From positions 644,658 through 708,657 of the forward strand of contig JAKOGI010000108.1 of assembly GCA_029747015.1 (NCBI GenBank): a DNA stretch of 64,000 bases, given 5' to 3'. Position 1 is the stretch's first letter. The number at the start of each line of letters is the position of its first letter. The translations under genes and the position numbers were made by a program. The DNA comes from Carnegiea gigantea. Its lineage: Eukaryota; Streptophyta; Magnoliopsida; Caryophyllales; Cactaceae. Below are positions 58,580 to 64,000 of the stretch, one piece after another. The notes under the pieces were generated by a model. That model saw only the letters and a program-made list of their open reading frames with translations. It was not told the origin of the DNA and searched no databases.

Positions 58580-61410
58580 CTACATAAAATCAAAGTCGCC
58601 ACTACCAGGCTGCTCGAGGTCCGGGTGAAGCCTGCCTCCACGCCCCGGCTGGAAGTCTGGGTGAGTTCCAGTGCCAGGCACAGGCCCTCTTGGGAACCTG
58701 CAGACCATATGCCAAAATAGAAGGATCAATGGAGGGACTAATAAATCCACCTAGACAAATCTCTATACTTGGTTTATGGCCGAAAGCACAAATTTTCTAG
58801 CATAAGAGTGCCTTCTGTTTTTCCAGCCTCATCAAAAAAAGAAATTCTTTCTATTTTGGCATTTGTCACGCACTCATGAGTCATGCCCCTGCAAGATATA
58901 GTCTTAACTAAAAATTGATGAAAGCCAAAACTCAAGGGCAATAAAGCTGACGCTTTTCCACCAAATCACTTGCTCAAGCCCCTGATAAATTTAGTTTAAG
59001 CCACAGAGGATAGGCGCAGAAGAACAGACTTTTCTTGCCATTTGCTAACCCTCAAATGTAAATCCATTTCTGTAGGTGTAAAGCTGAGTATTTGGCCTCT
59101 CTTTCGAGGCTAATAACGCAAAGAGTGCCCCTATTTTCTTTTGCAACAAATATCTTAGCCTCTTGAAACCTTTCTTTTGTGGTGCTTATCATAATCATCC
59201 CATCATAGAGAAGATTTTTCAATTTTCAACTTCCAGTACAAGAATAATATCTGCCAAACCACCTGATCATATCTTTCCTTATTTGGAGAGGCGGGAAGGA
59301 TACAGGAGGGTTGCCCTCAGGGTAAAAAAAAGGGTTTAACAAGGTAAATCACGAAAAAGGATCAGATACCTTCCAAATTGGCCGGGGCCAGGCCCAAAAC
59401 CAGGGACATCAGGTGGTCCATAGGGATCAAATCGAGCACCTGGAGGTACGTTTCTGTCAAAAAGTAAATTTGTAAATACAGGCATACCCAAATTGATGAG
59501 AAACGTTTATATGTGTACATGAAAACAATTTATACTCACGGCCCTCCAGAACCAGGGATGCCCGAAAAGCCACCTCTACCTCCAAACCACCTCGGGTCTT
59601 CAGGACCTTCAAGCATGATAGCTAATGTCAGTAAACATGAATCATTTATAAACAAAATACTCATATTAAAGCAGATAAAACGACGACATGTGACAGACCT
59701 ACTAGCATGGAGCCCCCACCAAAATCACCTCTGTGAAGAGATAAAAGAAACATGTGTTAATCATAATGCAACTCTAGAACAGATGTTGTAAAGTTCAAAA
59801 ACAGAATGCAAGAGAAACGAACCGAGATGGATAAACTCCAGCACCCGCACCAGGGAAAAGATCACTGCCACCAACAGGATTAACAGCAGGAAGTACATAC
59901 CTAAAGAAGAAGGCATCAAGAGAAAGGTAAGACAAAGAACTATTCAAGTCATGGCTCACTAGCAACATTATTCAGCATTAAACCAGAGACTTCACAATGG
60001 ATATGAAAATGACAACAAATCTACATTGGAGACTGAGAAGTGAATTAATCATCAGTGTAGCTCATCAAAACTAGTTTCAGCATGAATCCCCCATTCACAA
60101 ATCACAGCCCACATGCAAACAGCAATATGTACTTTGTAATGCCACAATTGACTCATGCTATGCACCGATATCGTAATAAAAAGACAATTTACCCTGCAGG
60201 ATTCTCCTCATAATTAAGAGGCTCATGTACATTACGAGGCTCAGTTACATTCCTGTTCAATTCTTCAGTAGTACGCAACCTGTAAAGGATAAGAGGAGGG
60301 ATTTACAAAAGAACGCTTTCTGAACTTAAACAAATTTGTCATTGTCTAGTCCAAGATGCAACTGAGATTATCTTTTTGATTGAGGGTGGAAATCTCCATA
60401 ACCCTTGATTCATAGATATTTGGAAAATGTTGTCAAGAAGACGCAAGGAATTGAACTCATTGATTAAATTTTCCCTTTCTTTCTTGGGAGACAGTCGGGG
60501 AAGACTCAGGTGGGGAGGGAGGGAGCATGATATTCTAGCATCTAAGGGAGCACAGGGCAGCAGATTGAAGACAATTATACCTCAGATAAAGTGATTAATT
60601 TAATCAGCACCATAATATTGCTAGTTGAATCGCTGATTGTTGAACAAGTAAGCCAGATCACAAAAAACTTACCTTGAACCACCAATATTCGAGCTGCCAG
60701 CAGAAGAGCCATCCAATTTTGACAGAACCTCCTTGTCCAACCTGCAAACAAGTTTGCCCAAATTCTTGTACTGTGAATTGTAATCGTTTCCAGCATTCTC
60801 CGCAACAAATTCATGAACACTGTCACAATCAGAGCATCAAACCATGAGAGAAAGAATTCACTCGATTTCTAGCTTAAGTATTAACTACAAGGTTTCAATT
60901 CAACAAAGGGAAAGCAAAATAGCAAAAGAGGATTACTCGATATCAATATGAACAGGTTCACTGGCACCGTCACTCAAAGCATCAACCATCAATTTATCAC
61001 CCATCACCAAGCACTTTACCAGCACCTTCTTGTTGCGCTCAGGGTTAACATACAGAAAAGCGTATTCATCATCCAACTCATTCCAGTGATCAATTCCTAC
61101 CTCATCTACAAAACCAAAACCCACAAACAAAAACCCTAATCACAATCAACCCCAAAAATCGAAATTCAACCAAAGTACACAAATTCATCAGAAATTCAAA
61201 ATTAATTATATAGCATAACAAAAACAAACCTGTTGAGGCTGATGAAGAGAGGGCATTCTCGGCAAAAGCAGGAGGGCCGGTGGCAGTAAGTACGAACCCG
61301 GCGGCGAGAAACGATGCGTGAACCGCAAAAGCCACCTTGTCGTGGTTGTTTCTAAAGGAAGGTCTCGATGCTCTGATCACAGCCAACACCGATTTCTCCG
61401 AAGTCGCCAT
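58580..61410 (-). CDS. PTRE1: Proteasome inhibitor/regulator PI31-like protein, nine exons, 320 aa
   Basis: Minus-strand exons: 61,410-61,230; 61,105-60,937; 60,819-60,673; 60,279-60,193; 59,900-59,823; 59,730-59,699; 59,606-59,540; 59,453-59,370; 58,697-58,580. All introns are GT-AG and phases join to a 320-residue protein with no stop. Residues 1 to about 165 form the FP domain shared by PI31 and FBXO7 (starting MATSEKSVLAVIRASRPSFR, later DHWNELDDEYAFLY and LVKCLVMGDKLMVDAL). The rest is Pro/Gly-rich, with the PI31 C-terminal blocks GPEDPRWFGG and PPGARFDPYGPPDVPGFGPG, ending GDFDFM. PI31 proteins bind the 20S proteasome and tune its activity or assembly. The plant ortholog is PTRE1 in Arabidopsis, linked to auxin responses. 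Start choice is clear: no other in-frame ATG precedes the conserved domain. It appears intact. Confidence 0.93.
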
Positions 61411-61860
61411 GTTCTGCTCTGCATCAGGAATTTCCCATTAAAATTGAAACCCAGAAATTCGATCAATTGAAAAAAACCAATCAAGGGTTACGAAAAACTT
61501 GATCCTTGCATTCGCAGTTAGAGACTGAATGCAGTGGCTGAATGGATAAACACATAGAATGATTAAATCACTCACAATCAAATTAGGAAATTTCAGTCGA
61601 TCTCAAGCCAAATGCGCAGCAGACTGAGGATGAACAAAGACTGAAAAAAGTAGAGAGAGAGAGAGAGAAAGAGAATTACAATTACAAAAGCAGTGGCTTG
61701 AACTATAAGTGTAGAAGTGTTCGCTTTTGGCTCGTGAGCCTTCTCAGATCTCCCTTTCTCGAACACTATACAGCTTGAACAAGAGGGAGTTCGATCAACG
61801 TGGCTGCCTGCGGAAAAGCGTAAATAACGGTCAGCCTTCTTACTTTTTTTGGGGTTTTTT
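61411..61860 (-). promoter_or_regulatory. 5' UTR and promoter region of the PI31 gene
   Basis: On the minus strand a CT-rich patch (complement of the gagagagagaga run, about 61,653-61,672) sits about 250 bases before the ATG, resembling the Y patch of plant core promoters. A TTCCTGATGCAG sequence just before the ATG could be the end of a 5' UTR intron. The transcription start is unknown. Confidence 0.4.
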
Positions 61861-62190
61861 TTGGGTGTGGTTGGGAGAGAGAATTGCAGTAATTCAAAGG
61901 TAGATAATAAGAGGAATTACACCTCGAGTCATTGTATTTTAATGTAATTATTTTTAAATTTGATCAATTTGAAAATATATTTACAGATCTATTTAAGTTT
62001 GGGTATAATAATTTTTGAAACTCTAAAGTTTGGGTATAGTAATTTACAGATCCTTTTAAATTGCAAAAAAATTCCTAAACTTTTAAAAATTTGCAATTTA
62101 ACCCCAATATTTAAAAACTTACTTTTGAAAATTCTAAAATTGTGTTTGTGATTTTTTGCTCACTAATAGATCTCGATGTTCTCTTTCATC
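61861..62190. other. AT-rich spacer between PI31 promoter and second EPRV
   Basis: No gene. The host/viral border lies somewhere here; the stretch next to the primer site may be viral leader. Confidence 0.45.
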
Positions 62191-62208
62191 TGGTATCAGA
62201 GCCACGTG
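62191..62208 (+). other. Primer site of the second EPRV, tRNA-Met
   Basis: TGGTATCAGAGCCACGTG, longer than the minimal 12-base match; sets map position 1 of the viral genome. Confidence 0.85.
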
Positions 62209-62290
62209 CACAAAAATAATTAAGATTATTAAGCTAATTAATGATTAATTAAGCCAATTAATCGTGATTAAGTGTGACTAACTACGTTTA

Positions 62291-62674
62291 ATGCTGGAAG
62301 CATCACCTGCTTGTCCTGATCCAAATTATTCACATATTGTTTACTCACCGGAAGGTAATATCTCAGCAGCACCCCAATTGAACTATATTACTGATATAGT
62401 TTTAGAACTAAAAGCGAAATTAGCTAAAATTAAGATTGAACTACAAGATCTTAAGAATCAGTTAACAGTTGTTTATTTTTCTCTTCTTAACGAAATTAGA
62501 CATAGCGAAAAAGATACTCCTAAAATTAGCACTTCTTTTCAGCATAAATATCCTTTTCAAAACCCAAAACACAAAGTTCCATTTCCTTTGGAAGAGGTAA
62601 AAATTCAAAAAGAAGTAGGAGAACAATCTGGTAAAAAATCTACTGAAAAGAAAGAAAAAGAAGATGGAGTATGA
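62291..62674 (+). CDS. Second EPRV: small ORF before coat protein (127 codons, open)
   Basis: The N-terminal third is Pro/Tyr-rich (MLEASPACPDPNYSHIVYSP). A Leu/Ile heptad helix (DIVLELKAKLAKIKIELQDL) likely forms a coiled coil, and the C-terminus is Lys/Glu-rich. Its last 11 bases overlap the next ATG. Small coiled-coil ORFs upstream of the capsid gene are common in caulimovirids; the exact family is not identified. Confidence 0.6.
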   Translation: MLEASPACPDPNYSHIVYSPEGNISAAPQLNYITDIVLELKAKLAKIKIELQDLKNQLTVVYFSLLNEIRHSEKDTPKISTSFQHKYPFQNPKHKVPFPLEEVKIQKEVGEQSGKKSTEKKEKEDGV

Positions 62675-64000
62675 AAAATATAGTCTTGAAGAGCTACAAA
62701 AAATATTTGATAAAGAACAAAATCCCGAAGAATTAAACAAAATCATTAGTGCTATTAGTGATAAATATGATTTCTTGTCTGATGATAATGAAGAGACTAA
62801 TAATGTCCAATTAGAAGAAGAAATATATCAACAAATGAATCTTATTAAACTCGATGATCTTAATGCGTTACCATTAGAAGAAACTAAACGAAAATTAGAT
62901 AAAAAATATAGTAAACTGGTTGCGGAAAATGAGATTAACGAAATAGGAGAAGAAATTGACTTACATGAAACAGAGACTAATCTTGTTAATAATGTCGTTC
63001 CTAAATCTGAAGAATTTGATGAACCTTCCAGAAGAAACACTTATTTCTTGAGGTCTAGGTATGCTCCTATAGGACGAACAAATAATTTTTCCTTCGAGTT
63101 TGTCCCAAGGAAAACTACGTCCTATGAAGAGATTGGCCTTACTCCAATTAGTCAAACTGGTTACATCTTAAACATCGATGGAGCTCGTAATAGAGAAGAA
63201 ATATTTAAGCACTGGAAAAGAGGAATGAACAGTGTTTTAAATTTAAATACTACATGAACTGCGGCAAACTTTCTAAACTATATCGAGTATAGTTTCTCCG
63301 ACACTGTGGCTGACTGGTATAATTCTTTAAGTGAATATGGTAAAATACTTTAAGAACGATGGAAACACCAGCTGCTATGTTCAGAAGTCTGTGTAAAGAA
63401 ATTGAGGCAGAATTCATCGGAGCTAAAATTGATTCGGAAGAAAAAAATACGAGAATGGTAAAGAAAAATTAACAACATAGAATTATGGGATATGAGATAC
63501 TTAGAACATTATATCGCAGAATTCAGTCAATATTATTATAAAATTGGGTATAATGAAACAAATTTTGGCATGTTCTATGACAAATTGTCATATCCTATAA
63601 ATTCTATAATTAATGAAAAATACATGACATGGTTTGAACGAACAGATGTTGTAGATACCCTTGGAGCGAGAATTTTCTATTTGCGAAAATGGGTCAATGA
63701 ATAATGTCTTGATCTTCAAAAGCAAAAGAAGATTAAGAAGCATTTCTTGACTTGTTAGGATTCACCTCATCAATGAGGAAAAGAATTTGAGAAAAGAAGA
63801 AAAAGAAAATTCTATAAGAAAAATAGTTTTAACAAGCGAAGAGGGAAAAAAATATAGAAGAAAATATTATAACAAATCGAGTCCTAAAAAACATAGATTT
63901 TTAGAAAAGTTGCTTATTGCCCGGCAGAAAAAAACAACTGCAAGTGTTGGGCATGTAGAGAAGTAGGGCATTATGCTAACGAATGTAAAAATAGGAAGAA
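62664..64000 (+). pseudogene. Second EPRV: coat protein, broken, runs off the window
   Basis: The first 197 codons (to 63,257) are open: an acidic N-terminus, then GLTPISQTGYILNIDGARN and IFKHWKRGMNSVLNL. Just past a stop comes FSDTVADWYNSL, a capsid-core motif of the family. Further stops and frame changes follow; 63,492-63,704 is an open piece with FYDKLSYPINSIINEKYM. A basic stretch precedes the knuckle CWACREVGHYANEC (63,945-63,986), which is back in the original frame. This acidic-core-basic-CCHC order is typical for caulimovirid capsid proteins. Confidence 0.8.

Larger units (their letters stand above)
62191..64000 (+). mobile_element. Second endogenous pararetrovirus, 5' portion (continues beyond window)
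   Basis: It begins with a tRNA-Met primer site and carries a small ORF and a coat-protein gene with the caulimovirid knuckle. Proteins are clearly different from those of the palindromic EPRV, so it is another virus lineage. Frame breaks begin inside the coat protein. Movement protein and polymerase would lie right of the window. Confidence 0.8.

Overview
The window is nuclear DNA from a flowering plant, most likely a eudicot. It has AT-rich intergenic DNA, nested LTR retrotransposons, a Mutator-like element, MITEs, tRNA-derived SINEs and endogenous pararetroviruses (EPRVs, Caulimoviridae). The only host gene I can model end to end is a nine-exon PI31-type proteasome regulator at 58,580-61,410 on the minus strand. 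The species cannot be named from the sequence.

Layout. 1-9,437: a very large, apparently non-coding LTR element on the minus strand (3.5-kb LTRs, 2.8-kb interior without protein). It sits at the start of the gag of an older, heavily decayed Ty1/copia element (9,438-14,167). 14,557-20,174: a Mutator-like element with about 126-bp inverted ends, a decayed transposase on the minus strand and a small GRF-zinc-finger/membrane gene on the plus strand, arranged tail to tail. 20,175-30,290: AT-rich DNA with a MITE, a second decayed copia element (minus) split by a hAT-like insertion, and LTR-like repeats carrying an snRNA-type promoter motif. 30,294-30,960 and 36,061-36,299: a possible host gene remnant interrupted by a young copia element (30,961-36,055, perfect TSD agtcc).

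36,300-51,864 holds the most unusual structure: an inverted repeat of two nearly full-length EPRV genomes, about 7.7 kb per arm with an 82-bp loop. Each arm carries, in viral order, two small unknown ORFs, coat protein (CP), movement protein with a retropepsin-like tail, protease-RT-RNase H, a transactivator-like protein, the pregenomic-RNA promoter, a tRNA-Met primer site and a 119-codon ORF. Both arms are broken. Some breaks are arm-specific, but a pair of in-frame stops in CP is shared, which suggests duplication of one already damaged copy. The outer ends look like hAT-type termini flanked by a 7-8 bp direct repeat.

51,865-58,579: intergenic DNA with a SINE (18-bp TSD), a copia solo LTR (TSD atttc), a terminal-inverted-repeat element made of five 176-bp repeats, a TA microsatellite and a second SINE fragment. 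58,580-61,410: the PI31 gene. From 62,191 to the window end: the beginning of a second, different EPRV (primer site, small ORF, coat protein with CCHC knuckle), about 0.8 kb upstream of the PI31 start codon and pointing away from it.

Transposon and viral genes are treated as remnants unless stated. Exon coordinates of the PI31 gene come from reading-frame continuity and GT/AG borders, not from transcripts.
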